11,567 nucleotides of DNA, taken from the NCBI GenBank assembly GCA_003164305.1, contig PLSZ01000216.1, forward strand, positions 1 to 11,567, in the 5' to 3' direction. The stretch comes from Acetobacteraceae bacterium (lineage in GTDB: Bacteria > Pseudomonadota > Alphaproteobacteria > Acetobacterales > Acetobacteraceae). How positions within the stretch are numbered: position 1 is the stretch's first letter; each line of letters starts with the position of its first letter. Of the stretch, positions 1-7,612 are shown piece after piece. Position numbers and translations under genes: made by a program. The notes beneath the pieces are model-generated. The model saw only the letters and a list, made by a program, of their open reading frames with translations. It was not told the DNA's origin and did not search any database.

Positions 1-451
1 GCTTGGCGAACGCGATCAGCGAGCCGGAGAACGTAATCGCGCCAATGCCCAGACCCAACGACATTTCCACCAGGCTTTGCGCGTGGACCGCGCCCGGCAC
101 GCCAATCCCGAAGGCTTCCGGCGCGTTCAACGCCGCCGCCGCCACGAATACCGCCGCCAGACCGACCAGTGAATGGAACGCCGCGACCAGCTGGGGCAGG
201 GCGGTCATCTGGATGCGCAGCGCGACGCCGACGCCGATGCCACCGCCGATGATCAGGCCGAGGAAGATCAGGCCGAACCCGCCCACGCCCATGCCGTGAT
301 GCAACAGCGTGGCGACGATCGCCACCGCCATGCCGATCATGCCGAACCGGTTGCCCTGTCGCGACGTCACCGGGGACGACAGGCCCCGCAACGCCAGGAT
401 GAACAGGACGGCCGCGACCAGATACGCGAGCGAGGTGAGACTGGCGGACAT
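1..451 (-). CDS. pntB: NAD(P) transhydrogenase subunit beta (PntB), N-terminal part
   Basis: PntB is the inner-membrane and NADP(H)-binding subunit of the transhydrogenase that uses the proton gradient to drive hydride transfer from NADH to NADP+. Only the first 150 residues lie in the window; the gene runs off the left edge. The visible part starts MSASLTSLAYLVAAVLFILA and contains several hydrophobic helices, glycine-rich stretches such as GGGIGVGVALR, and the segment ALPQLVAAFHSLVGLAA. These match the membrane domain of PntB. The ATG at 449-451 begins 9 bases after the pntAB stop, so the two are cotranscribed and probably translationally linked. The NADP-binding Rossmann domain is outside the window. 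The product call is firm; intactness cannot be judged. Confidence 0.93.
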   Translation of the reverse strand, partial: MSASLTSLAYLVAAVLFILALRGLSSPVTSRQGNRFGMIGMAVAIVATLLHHGMGVGGFGLIFLGLIIGGGIGVGVALRIQMTALPQLVAAFHSLVGLAAVFVAAAALNAPEAFGIGVPGAVHAQSLVEMSLGLGIGAITFSGSLIAFAK

Positions 452-460
452 CGGCGCTGC

Positions 461-853
461 CTATTGTTTTCGTTTGAACATCGACAGCATGCGCTGCGTC
501 ACCAGGAAGCCGCCGAAGATGTTGACGGACGCCAACGTCACCGCGATGAACCCGAAAGCGATCGACCACCACGACGTCCCCAGTCCGGTCGCCAGCATGG
601 CGCCCACGATGATGACGGAGGAGATCGCGTTGGTCACCGCCATCAGCGGCGAATGCAACGCCGGCGTTACGTTCCACACGACGTAGTAACCAACGAAGCA
701 GGCCATCAGGAAGACCGCGAGCAAATAGACGAACGGTTCCACCATCGGCGCCACTTCACCGATCACGCCGGTGATCGACTGCGCGTGCATCGCCAGCGCG
801 TTGGCCTGGTCAGCGAGCCGGCGGGCCTCTTCAGCGATTTGTGACGGGTCCAT
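461..853 (-). CDS. pntAB: NAD(P) transhydrogenase subunit alpha part 2 (PntA2, membrane part)
   Basis: This 130-residue protein corresponds to the C-terminal membrane domain of the E. coli alpha subunit. In many alphaproteobacteria, Rhodospirillum rubrum being the classic case, it is a separate polypeptide. A polar N-terminus (about residues 1-36) is followed by hydrophobic segments at about 37-62, 70-90 and 95-120. The sequence [20 protein letters not shown] is typical of the family. It works with PntAA (NAD(H) domain) and PntB in the inner membrane. The ATG start lies 16 bases after the pntAA stop, with GGAG about 9 bases upstream. Length and motifs are normal and I see no damage. Confidence 0.95.
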   Translation of the reverse strand: MDPSQIAEEARRLADQANALAMHAQSITGVIGEVAPMVEPFVYLLAVFLMACFVGYYVVWNVTPALHSPLMAVTNAISSVIIVGAMLATGLGTSWWSIAFGFIAVTLASVNIFGGFLVTQRMLSMFKRKQ

Positions 854-869
854 GAAGGGTCTCCGGAAC

Positions 870-2006
870 TCAGGCGGCCTGCGAGGGGAGGAAGCTCGGG
901 TGCACGATCGCGCCGCCCCGGGTCAGCATCACGCCTTTGATGATGTCGTCCGTTTCGGGCAACTTCGGCGCGTTCGCCTCCTTGTCCCAGAACGTCGTCA
1001 GAAAGGTCAGCAGGTTCTTCGCGTAAAGCGAGGACGCCGCGACCGGGATCCGGCTCGGCCAGTTGTTATAGCCAAGGATCGTGACGCCGTTGACCTCGGT
1101 GCGCTGGCCGGGGGTCGTGGCCTCGCAGTTGCCGCCGGCGTCGGAGGCCAGATCGACGATCACGCTGCCCGGCTTCATCGAGGCGACCATTGCGTTGGTC
1201 ACGATCGTCGGTGCCTTGCGGCCCATCACCAGCGCGGTGCAGATCACCATGTCGTTCTTGGCGACCGTCGTCGCCATCAGCTCGGCCTGCTTCTGGCGGA
1301 ACGCGTCGCTCATTTCGCGGGCGTAGGCACCGGTCTGGCCGGCGGTTTCCGCATCCTCGACGCCCACGAACGCGGCGCCCAGGGATTTGATTTCTTCCTT
1401 CGCCGCCGGCCGCACATCGGTGGCGGACACGATCGCACCCAGACGGCGCGCGGTGGCGATGGCCTGCAGCCCGGCGACACCGGCGCCAATGACGAACACG
1501 CGCGCGGGCGGCACCGTGCCGGCGGCGGTCATCATCATCGGAAAGCCGCGCTGAAACGCATACGCGCCTTCGATCACGGCGCGGTATCCGGCGAGGTTCG
1601 CCTGGCTCGACAGCACGTCCATCGATTGCGCGCGGGTGATGCGCGGCAGCAGTTCCATCGCCGCGGTATCGATGCCGGCGGCGGCCAGCGAGGGCACCAG
1701 TTCGGGATCGGAGAAAGCGCCGGCGGTGCAGATCAGCAAGGCGCCGCGAGGGATCAGCGCCCGTTCGGCCGGCAGCGGCGCCTGCACCGCGAAGACAATC
1801 CCCGCGCCCGCCAAAGCCGCGGCGGGATCGGCGGCGATCTCCGCTCCGACAGCGGCGAATTCGGCGTCAGGGATGGAGGTGTTGGCGCCCGCGCCGGTTT
1901 CTACCGCGACGGTCAGCCCAAGTGCAATGAGTCGCTTGACTGTATCCGGGGTCGCGGCCACCCGGGATTCGGGCACACGCCGTTCCTTCAGCACCGCGAG
2001 GCGCAT
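870..2006 (-). CDS. pntAA: NAD(P) transhydrogenase subunit alpha part 1 (PntA1, NAD-binding)
   Basis: A 378-residue soluble subunit that binds NAD(H) and passes hydride to the NADP domain of PntB. It belongs to the alanine dehydrogenase/PNT family. The N-terminal domain opens with [20 protein letters not shown]. The conserved segment [20 protein letters not shown] is at about 122-141, and the Rossmann nucleotide loop GAGVAG at 174-179 is followed by the [11 protein letters not shown] helix and ATDVR. The length fits stand-alone PntA1 proteins. The ATG at 2004-2006 has GAAGGA (2016-2021 on the plus strand, read in reverse) upstream as ribosome binding site. It is the first gene of the pntAA-pntAB-pntB operon, whose promoter should lie in 2007-2216. 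Confidence 0.96.
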   Translation of the reverse strand: MRLAVLKERRVPESRVAATPDTVKRLIALGLTVAVETGAGANTSIPDAEFAAVGAEIAADPAAALAGAGIVFAVQAPLPAERALIPRGALLICTAGAFSDPELVPSLAAAGIDTAAMELLPRITRAQSMDVLSSQANLAGYRAVIEGAYAFQRGFPMMMTAAGTVPPARVFVIGAGVAGLQAIATARRLGAIVSATDVRPAAKEEIKSLGAAFVGVEDAETAGQTGAYAREMSDAFRQKQAELMATTVAKNDMVICTALVMGRKAPTIVTNAMVASMKPGSVIVDLASDAGGNCEATTPGQRTEVNGVTILGYNNWPSRIPVAASSLYAKNLLTFLTTFWDKEANAPKLPETDDIIKGVMLTRGGAIVHPSFLPSQAA

Positions 2007-2216
2007 CCAACGAATCCTTCACGCCAGGGAACCTGGGCAAACACTAGGACGCCCAAGGGGTTCGATGTTCGGGGCGCTAATGCACCTGGCACGCGCGTGT
2101 TGCAAGGGGGGTCATGGCAACGATCGGCGAAAAGGGCGAAATCCGGGCAGTTGATCTTATCTGTCAGCCAGGTCCAGAATGCGACATTAACCCTGATTCA
2201 AAGAATGGGGTCCAAG
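2007..2216. promoter_or_regulatory. Divergent intergenic region between pntAA and the vapBC-type pair
   Basis: This 210-base gap must hold the promoter of the pnt operon (leftward) and that of the toxin-antitoxin pair (rightward). A perfect 10-base palindrome, CACGCGCGTG, is at 2090-2099, flanked by TGCA at 2081-2084 and 2101-2104. Such dyads are common operators of antitoxins, but at this GC content it could be chance. An ORF from 2114 in another frame runs into vapB but shows no family features. No RNA gene or riboswitch was recognised. Confidence 0.6.
2151..2180 (+). promoter_or_regulatory. Candidate sigma70-type promoter for the vapBC-type pair
   Basis: TTGATC (2151-2156) and CAGAAT (2175-2180) are 18 bases apart, about 37 bases before the antitoxin start. 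Each hexamer departs from consensus, so this is only a plausible match found by eye. Confidence 0.25.
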
Positions 2217-2492
2217 ATGCCTGTTGTTACCAAAGTTTCGGAACTGGGGAAAATCAACATACCGGCGCAAATCCGCCGTCAGACCGGGCTGGAGCGCGGC
2301 GGCCCGGTCGTGATGACGGTCGTCGCCGGCGAAATACGGTTGCGTCCCGTCCGCACCGTGCTGACCAGCCTGCAAAGCGACGCGGACTCAGTCTTCTCCG
2401 GCTCCGGCGAAACCGTGGAACGCTTCCTGGCGGAACGCCGGGCCGAGGCGGCCCGGGATGAATACGGCCCGGTGGAATTGGGTCCGTCGTGA
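2217..2492 (+). CDS. AbrB/MazE-family antitoxin (VapB-like)
   Basis: A 91-residue protein with an N-terminal SpoVT/AbrB swapped-hairpin DNA-binding domain at about residues 3-46. The pattern is VTKVSELGKINIPAQIRRQTG, then RGGPVVMTVV and GEIRLRPV, which follows the family scheme of a lysine-glycine turn, IP, an IR helix and a closing beta strand. The acidic C-terminal tail (about 55-91) would wrap the toxin. It should neutralise the PIN toxin encoded next and repress the shared promoter. The chosen ATG at 2217 has GGGG 6 bases upstream; an in-frame ATG at 2205 would add four residues. The stop codon overlaps the toxin start. Family membership is clear; calling it VapB rests on the toxin partner. 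Confidence 0.87.
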   Translation: MPVVTKVSELGKINIPAQIRRQTGLERGGPVVMTVVAGEIRLRPVRTVLTSLQSDADSVFSGSGETVERFLAERRAEAARDEYGPVELGPS

Positions 2493-2869
2493 TCCTCGAT
2501 GCGTCGGCGGTGCTGGCTTTTCTGCTGCGGGAACCGGGTCAGGAGCGGGTCATGGAGGCGCTGTTGGCCGGATCCCGCATGAGCACGGTGAATTTCGCCG
2601 AGGTCGTGACCAAATATGTTCTGCGTGGTGCCGCCGCCCAGGGCGAACGGCTCCGTAACGAACTGCCGGTGGTGTTTGTGCCGGTGGATGAGGATCTCGC
2701 GTTGCAGGCGGCCTTGATGGCTTCGGTGACCAGCCCGTTGGGGTTATCGCTCGGCGACCGGATTTGCCTCGCGCTGGCACGGCGAACCGGGCTGCCCGCG
2801 TTGACCGCCGACCAGTCCTGGTCGAGTATCGCCGATGGCCTGGGTGTCACGGTGGAGACGATCCGGTAA
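2489..2869 (+). CDS. PIN-domain ribonuclease toxin (VapC family)
   Basis: A 126-residue PIN-domain protein, the usual VapC size. The four acidic metal-binding residues expected of the fold are present: D4 (ILDASAV), E38 (NFAEV), D90 (LSLGDR) and D108 (TADQSW). VapC toxins are Mg-dependent endoribonucleases, often against tRNA or rRNA; the target here cannot be read from sequence. Translation starts at a GTG that overlaps the antitoxin stop as GTGA (2489-2492), which couples toxin synthesis to antitoxin translation. The gene is intact. Its stop is only 3 bases from the stop of the convergent solute-binding protein gene. Confidence 0.9.
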   Translation: MILDASAVLAFLLREPGQERVMEALLAGSRMSTVNFAEVVTKYVLRGAAAQGERLRNELPVVFVPVDEDLALQAALMASVTSPLGLSLGDRICLALARRTGLPALTADQSWSSIADGLGVTVETIR

Positions 2870-2872
2870 CGG

Positions 2873-4099
2873 TCAGGTCTTCACCAACGGGCAACCACCT
2901 TCGTTCAATGGGCGGAACGCCTCGGCACCCGGGATAACTTCCGCTACCTCCAGTAGATCCCATTCGCTTTTGGAGTTCGCCGGTTGTTTGGCGCGCAGCA
3001 GGAACATCTCGCGCACCACCGTGCCGTCGATGCGCAGCTGACCGTTCTTCGTCATGAAATCGTTGATCGGAATGTCGCGCATCTTCCGCATCACCGGCCC
3101 GGCTTCGTCGGTGCCGGCGGCCTGGATCGCCTTGAGATAATGCGTCACCGCGCCCCAGGTGCTGGCCTGGAACGCGGTCGGCGGCTGGCCTTTGTGCTGT
3201 TTGGCGAAACGCCCGGCGAAGGCCCGCGACGGCTCATCATGGTCCCAGTAGTACGGCTGACTGAATATCATGCCTTGTGCCGCCGCCAGCCCGAGCGAAT
3301 GGATGTTGGTCAGCGAGCAGTTCAGCGCCGCCGGGACCACACCGCGCTTGATCAGCCCGAACTCGCCCATTTGTTTCGCGACGTTGATGAAGTCGGCGCC
3401 GCCGCAGGCGATACCGACCGCCTGCGCGCCGGACGACGCCGCGGCGAGCAGATGCGCGGAATAGTCCGTCTCTCCCAACGGCACCAGGCTGTGGCCCAAC
3501 ACGGTCGCGCCCAGACCTTGCAGGATGACGGTGGCGTTCTGCTCCAGCGACTTGCCGAACGCGTAGTCGGAGGTGATGAAGAACCACTTCTTCTGGCCCT
3601 GCTTCACCAACGCCGTCGCGGGTCCTTTGGCGGCGGAATAGTTGTCGTAGCACCAGTGGACGCCATACGGCGAACACGCGCTTCCGGTCAGATCCGTGGT
3701 GCCCGCCGCGATCGGCACGTCGATCCGTTGCCTTTGTTTGCACAGATCCTGCACCGCCAGGGCCACGGCCGAGTTGCCTAAGCCAAAGATGGCGTCGACC
3801 TTTTCCTCGTCGATCCAATGGCGGGCGATCGACAGACCGACATCGACCTTGTTTTGCAAATCGGCCTGCACAACCTCGATCGGCGCGCCGAGGACATGGC
3901 CGCCAAAGTCCTCCGCCGCCATCCGCGCGGCGACGTAATCGCCATGGCCTTGCTGGTCCGCGAACACGCCGGACATGTCGTCCAGCACGCCGATTTTCAC
4001 CAGGTTGTCGGAGATCGCGGCGGCGTTCGCGCGGCGTGGGCGGAGCAGGCCGGCGACCGGCAGAGTGGTCGCGCCGGCGAGCAGCTGTCGACGATTCAT
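2873..4099 (-). CDS. ABC transporter substrate-binding protein, branched-chain amino acid (LivK) type
   Basis: A 408-residue periplasmic binding protein of the type 1 fold used by HAAT/LivJ-LivK importers. The N-terminus carries a Tat-like signal (NRRQLLAG at 2-9, then a short hydrophobic core), with probable cleavage near ANA/A at about residue 26. The mature protein opens VKIGVLDDMSGVFADQQG, typical of the family. Further typical segments are GLGNSAVALAVQDL at about 106-119, WFFITSDYAFGKSLEQNA at about 172-189 and TAFQASTWGAVTHYLKAI at about 308-325. Ligands of this family include amino acids, amides and aromatic or short organic acids; this one's ligand is unknown. It is the last gene of the iclR operon, 34 bases after the TPP enzyme, with AAAGGA upstream of its ATG. 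No permease or ATPase gene is nearby. Confidence 0.9.
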   Translation of the reverse strand: MNRRQLLAGATTLPVAGLLRPRRANAAAISDNLVKIGVLDDMSGVFADQQGHGDYVAARMAAEDFGGHVLGAPIEVVQADLQNKVDVGLSIARHWIDEEKVDAIFGLGNSAVALAVQDLCKQRQRIDVPIAAGTTDLTGSACSPYGVHWCYDNYSAAKGPATALVKQGQKKWFFITSDYAFGKSLEQNATVILQGLGATVLGHSLVPLGETDYSAHLLAAASSGAQAVGIACGGADFINVAKQMGEFGLIKRGVVPAALNCSLTNIHSLGLAAAQGMIFSQPYYWDHDEPSRAFAGRFAKQHKGQPPTAFQASTWGAVTHYLKAIQAAGTDEAGPVMRKMRDIPINDFMTKNGQLRIDGTVVREMFLLRAKQPANSKSEWDLLEVAEVIPGAEAFRPLNEGGCPLVKT

Positions 4100-4133
4100 C
4101 GCGGGGTTTCCTTTTGTTTTTGGTTCGTTTCGA

Positions 4134-5945
4134 CTAAAGTGACAAACCGGCCGCCGCCAGCGCCTTGAGAAAATTCGGCTCCGGTTGCGGCAACGGCGGC
4201 AGTTCCCAACTGCCGGTGCCGATTGGACGGATCTCCCGATCCACCGGGACTTCGATCAGATATGGGCGATTGGCGGCGATGGCGGTGGCGATCGCGTCCT
4301 CGACCTCGCCGGCGTGGGTCACGGTGTGCGAGGCGACGCCGAACGACTTCGCCAACGCGGCGAAATCCGGCGAGTACAGCTCGCGATTGCCCTGATGCAT
4401 CTCGAAGCTGGTGGCCAGTTCGCGAGCACCGAACATGCCATGCTGGATGTCGCGGATCGAGCAATAGCCGCGATTGTTCCATACCACCCAGACCACCGGG
4501 ATGTCGTATTCCACCGCGGTCGCCAGCGCGTGCGGCGTCATCAGGAAGGAGCCGTCGCCGACCACCGCGACGCAGGGCCGGTCCGGCGCGGCGAGTTTGG
4601 CGCCGAGAATGCCCGACGTCGCGAATCCCATCGCCGCGAATCCCCACGAGTGGATCAATTGCCGCGGCCGCAGCGCGTCGAACAATTGAATGATCCAGTT
4701 GTGGTGCACGCCGACATCGGCCGCGACGATGGCGTTTTCCGGAACCGCGCGAGACAAAGCCCGCATCAATCGTTCCGGCCGCAACGGCATCTGGTCGGAC
4801 ATCGCCAGGCCGCTTTGATAATTTTGCCAAACGTCTCGGCCATGGTTCAACCGGTTCAGCCACGCCTCGCGCGCGGCGGTGATCGTGGCTTTGGTCCGTG
4901 CGCGCAGCAGTCCATTCAAGTACCGCAGACTGGCTTTGGCGCAGCCAAGGATGGGAAACTCCGCCGGGTAGTTGCGGCCCAGTTCGGTTGGATCGATATC
5001 GATCTGAATGAGGCGAGAGGGCGGGATGGCCAAGGTGTACCCGTCAAGCCAGGCGCTGGTCGCCCGATCGTCGAAGGTGAAGCCCAGAGCCAGGATCACG
5101 TCGGCGTTTTTGGTCGCCTCGTTCGCGGCGTAGGTGCCGTTGCGGCCGATCGAACCGAACGCCAGCCGATGCTGTTCGTTGATCGATCCCTTGCCGTTCG
5201 GACTCGTCACGACGGGGATCGAGGTGAGTTCGGCGAAGGCCTGAAGCTCGGCCGAGGCTTCCGCCAGCAGCACGCCCTGACCAGCGATGATCACCGGACG
5301 TTCCGCCGCCAGCAGCAGGTCGAGCGCGGCGGTCAGCGCCTCGGGGTTGCCGGGCGAGCCGTTGATGATACGAGACGACGTCCGAGGTGGCGTGACCTCG
5401 GCCTCTTCGACGAAGACGTTGAGCGGGACATCGAGATTGACGGGTCCTGGGCGGCCGGACAGCATCAGTTCCCAACCCTGGCGCACAGCCAGCGGCACCA
5501 TGTCGACGCGTGTCGGCTGATAGCTGCGTTTGACGTAGGGCCGGATCACCGAGGGGAAATCGCCGCCATGGTAGCGACCGGTTTCCTGAAACGGCATGCG
5601 GTTGAACTGGCTGGTCGGGACGTTGCCGGTGATCGCGAAAAACGCCGAGCTGTCCATCATCGCCGCCGCCAGCGCCACCACCAGATTGGCCGATCCCGGA
5701 CCGCACGAGGTGAACGTCGCCACCGGTTCATGCCTTACTTTGAAGTAAGCGTCAGCCATGTGGCCAGCCGATTGCTCGTGATGCGTCGAGATCGTTTTGA
5801 TCCGGTCCTGGGCTTTAAACGCCGCGTCGAGAAAGCCGACGTTGCCGTGACCGCACAGCCCAAACAAATACGGCACTTTCTGACGGATCAGAAAATCGAC
5901 GATGATGTCCGCGCCGTTCATCATGGCTTTTTCGCTTTGGTTCAC
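4134..5945 (-). CDS. Thiamine diphosphate-dependent enzyme, acetolactate synthase-like
   Basis: A 603-residue enzyme with the three-domain layout of the acetolactate synthase/oxo-acid decarboxylase family. Its N-terminal TPP domain (about 8-175) has the cofactor-activating glutamate E57 in THHEQSAGHMADAY. A central domain (about 200-345) has FDDRATSAW and IDIDPTELGRN as in acetolactate synthase. In the C-terminal pyrophosphate domain the Mg-TPP motif runs from GDGS (463-466) to NN (490-491). The family joins or decarboxylates 2-oxo acids; the substrate here is not evident. A biosynthetic role is less likely because no small ilvH-type subunit is present and the gene sits between a regulator and a solute-binding protein, which suggests catabolism. 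The GTG start is favoured over ATGs at 5924 and 5921 because GAAGGA (5954-5959, reverse) is 8 bases upstream. Confidence 0.9.
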   Translation of the reverse strand: MNQSEKAMMNGADIIVDFLIRQKVPYLFGLCGHGNVGFLDAAFKAQDRIKTISTHHEQSAGHMADAYFKVRHEPVATFTSCGPGSANLVVALAAAMMDSSAFFAITGNVPTSQFNRMPFQETGRYHGGDFPSVIRPYVKRSYQPTRVDMVPLAVRQGWELMLSGRPGPVNLDVPLNVFVEEAEVTPPRTSSRIINGSPGNPEALTAALDLLLAAERPVIIAGQGVLLAEASAELQAFAELTSIPVVTSPNGKGSINEQHRLAFGSIGRNGTYAANEATKNADVILALGFTFDDRATSAWLDGYTLAIPPSRLIQIDIDPTELGRNYPAEFPILGCAKASLRYLNGLLRARTKATITAAREAWLNRLNHGRDVWQNYQSGLAMSDQMPLRPERLMRALSRAVPENAIVAADVGVHHNWIIQLFDALRPRQLIHSWGFAAMGFATSGILGAKLAAPDRPCVAVVGDGSFLMTPHALATAVEYDIPVVWVVWNNRGYCSIRDIQHGMFGARELATSFEMHQGNRELYSPDFAALAKSFGVASHTVTHAGEVEDAIATAIAANRPYLIEVPVDREIRPIGTGSWELPPLPQPEPNFLKALAAAGLSL

Positions 5946-5969
5946 GGGCGTTGTCCTTCACTTTGTTCG

Positions 5970-6782
5970 TTACGCGGCGTTGTTGGTCTGACCATGCATC
6001 GACGGGCTGCCGAGCATGCGGGAAATCCGCGCGGCGATGGTTTTGACCTGAGGCGTCAGCAGCGCGATCCGCTCGGGGTCCATGCGCGCGGCCGGGGCGG
6101 AAACGGCGACGCAGGCACACGGCCGGCCGCTGTGATCGGTAATCGGCGCGCCCAGACACCGCAGGCCGATTTCCATTTCCTCGTCGTCCAGCGCCCAGCC
6201 TTGCGCGCGCACCTGATGCAGCGCGGCGCGGAGGGCGGTTGGATCGGTGATCGTGCGGGGGGTGAAGCGCGCGAGGCCTCGGCTGACGAAGGCGTCCAGC
6301 TCGGCGTCGGGCACGTGCGCGAGCAACACCTTGCCCAAAGCGGAGGCGTGCGCCGGGGTACGTTTGCCCACGAACGCATGCATGCGGACGAGACGGGTGC
6401 CATCGACGGCCTGCACGCAGATCGCCTCACCGTCGTAGAGGATGCCGACATGGACGGTTTCGCCGGTCTCGCGGGCCAGGTCCTGCAGCGGGGGGAGGGC
6501 CTGCCAGCGCAACTGCTCATGCCGGACGGCGGCGGACCCCAGGGTGTGGAAACGCATGGCGAGGGAATAGCGGCCGGTGACGAGGTCTTTGTGGAGGTAA
6601 CCGAACTCCTCGATGGTGTGGAGAATCCGGAAAACCGTTGGTTTGGTCTGGCCGAGTTCGACGGCGAGTTCGGCGAGGCTCCAGGTTTCCTTGCGCGCGA
6701 AGCAGTCCATCAGTTCGAGTCCCTTGCGGAGGGAGCCCAGGCGGTAGGGGTCTGGCGGCAGGTCGTCGGCGTTTCGGATCAC
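5970..6782 (-). CDS. IclR-family transcriptional regulator
   Basis: An IclR regulator with an N-terminal winged helix-turn-helix (LRKGLELMDCF, SLAELAVELGQTKPTVFRIL, GYLHKD, RYSLAMRF) and a C-terminal effector-binding domain. The latter shows typical segments GETVHVGILYDGEAICVQ, AHASALGKVLLA, GWALDDEEMEIGLRCLGAPI and ACVAVSAPAAR. These proteins usually bind a catabolite and control neighbouring genes and themselves. From the GTG at 6780-6782 the protein has 270 residues, a normal length. The frame stays open to a TTG at 6842 (290 residues). I prefer 6782 because a promoter-like pair at 6814-6842 would otherwise lie inside the gene; its ribosome binding site (AAGG, about 11 bases off) is weak. 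The TPP enzyme gene starts 24 bases downstream on the same strand, so it is the likely target. Confidence 0.9.
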   Translation of the reverse strand: MIRNADDLPPDPYRLGSLRKGLELMDCFARKETWSLAELAVELGQTKPTVFRILHTIEEFGYLHKDLVTGRYSLAMRFHTLGSAAVRHEQLRWQALPPLQDLARETGETVHVGILYDGEAICVQAVDGTRLVRMHAFVGKRTPAHASALGKVLLAHVPDAELDAFVSRGLARFTPRTITDPTALRAALHQVRAQGWALDDEEMEIGLRCLGAPITDHSGRPCACVAVSAPAARMDPERIALLTPQVKTIAARISRMLGSPSMHGQTNNAA

Positions 6783-6812
6783 GTAATGGCGGGCCTTATT
6801 CGTGTAATGGCG
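6783..6812. repeat. Direct repeat overlapping the presumed iclR transcription start, possible operator
   Basis: The 9-mer GTAATGGCG occurs at 6783-6791 and again at 6804-6812, with starts 21 bases apart (about two helical turns). The first copy touches the preferred GTG start and the second overlaps the end of the -10 element. A protein bound here would sit on the same DNA face twice and block transcription of the operon. IclR proteins more often bind dyads, so the operator role is inference. Confidence 0.35.
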
Positions 6813-6813
6813 T

Positions 6814-6842
6814 ATCGTATGCCGAAACACCGTGGCGGACAA
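6814..6842 (-). promoter_or_regulatory. Candidate sigma70-type promoter of the iclR operon
   Basis: Read on the minus strand, TTGTCC (6842-6837) is followed after 17 bases by TACGAT (6819-6814). Each matches the consensus at four of six positions with ideal spacing. Transcription would begin near 6807, giving a leader of about 25 bases to the GTG at 6782. Confidence 0.4.
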
Positions 6843-7179
6843 GCCGCCCGTGGGACGCTGAACCAGAGCCAGAGTGAGGCATGGAGGCTGTCAGTCACGA
6901 ATCTTTGGCGGCCAGGCCTGGCGGGATCCGTGTCGGACATGCAATACCGTGACAGTTCCGTTTCGCTCGTCGATCGTATGGATGACGCGGTAGACGTAAC
7001 CTTTGCTTCCATCAAGAAGATGGCGGAGGTTTCCGTCCTCGGGCGTAACCGGACTTCTGGCCGGATGCTCGTCGAGGCTGAAAACGGCTGCTTGCAGTCC
7101 GTTGAACCAATCGCGTGCACGCTCTGAGTTGGCGGCGTTGATCAGTGGGTAAATACGTCTTAGAGTCCGTCCGAAAAGT

Positions 7180-7369
7180 TCACGCGGTTTCGCGGAACTG
7201 TCGGAGCATCGGTCGAATTGATGCCAAATGCAGCAACGCCATCGCGGTCTGTTGAGGTTCCCGACATCCTTCGCCAGGCGCCCGCACCGCCCGAAGCGGT
7301 CAAACTGCGTTCGACGACCCATCGTTTCGGTTGAACCTCGGATCCCCTGGCGGTGTCGGATCGTTTCAT
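7180..7369 (-). pseudogene. IS5-family transposase, C-terminal remnant with two frameshifts
   Basis: Three reading frames must be joined. MKRSDTARG and QPKRWVVERSLT are followed in a second frame by RFGRCGRLAKDVGNLNR and in a third by TAMALLHLASIRPMLRQF and a TGA at 7182-7180. In intact transposases these run on as one peptide (PKRWVVERTFAW.GRCRRLAKD.ENLNRTA..FL.LASIRLML), carrying the last catalytic glutamate in VVER. One shift lies near 7290. The other is near 7246, where a base is missing between NLNR and TAM. Nothing recognisable remains of the N-terminal and central catalytic parts. The element cannot move by itself. Confidence 0.75.
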
Positions 7370-7483
7370 GGCGCGGACCCTTGCTGTCGCGAAGGGGTCG
7401 GTTCTCAGTCGTCCATCCATGTCACGCGATCGGATCAGATCGTGATCCTGGCTCCCAAAGAAAGAATTTACCTGGGAGGCGCA

Positions 7484-7612
7484 GAGACGCGGAGGACGCT
7501 GAGCTTTGTGGTTGGGCCAGTTTATAATTATTTGAACGGTGCGGCACGCTGAAAATCCGAATCAAATGGCACGCCGTACGCCGGTCCGGAATCTCAGCGT
7601 CCTCCGCGCCTC
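7484..7612. repeat. Inverted repeat, 20-base arms matching at 19 positions
   Basis: The left arm 7484-7503 (GAGACGCGGAGGACGCTGAG) and right arm 7593-7612 (CTCAGCGTCCTCCGCGCCTC) are reverse complements except at one position. An 89-base AT-richer spacer separates them. The block lies inside the decayed IS and matches no transposase part. It resembles dispersed intergenic repeats or a small non-autonomous element; which one cannot be decided from one copy. The flanks 7370-7483 and 7613-7735 hold no gene I can identify. Confidence 0.7.

Noticed and set aside
771..2204. Long upstream extension of the antitoxin reading frame
   Set aside because: It is antisense to pntAA and pntAB. Only the last 91 codons, after 2217, have an AbrB domain.
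2114..2461. ORF beginning MATIGEKGEI, which faintly recalls an AbrB start
   Set aside because: The likeness ends after ten residues. The frame then overlaps the true antitoxin gene and carries no further AbrB features.
4185..7127. A 980-codon open frame on the plus strand
   Set aside because: It is the antisense shadow of the TPP enzyme and iclR genes; GC-rich codon bias leaves the opposite strand open. The peptide is rich in Arg, His and Gly and shows no family motif.
6891..7322. A single 143-residue hypothetical protein
   Set aside because: The first half is frameshifted transposase and IS end, the second half is the ParE-like toxin C-terminus. It is a chance fusion, better described as two remnants.
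7370..7483. Possible continuation of the transposase upstream of MKRSD
   Set aside because: The frame stays open, but the peptide (RLRTDPFATARVRA) does not resemble the catalytic part of an IS5 transposase, so I ended the remnant at 7369.
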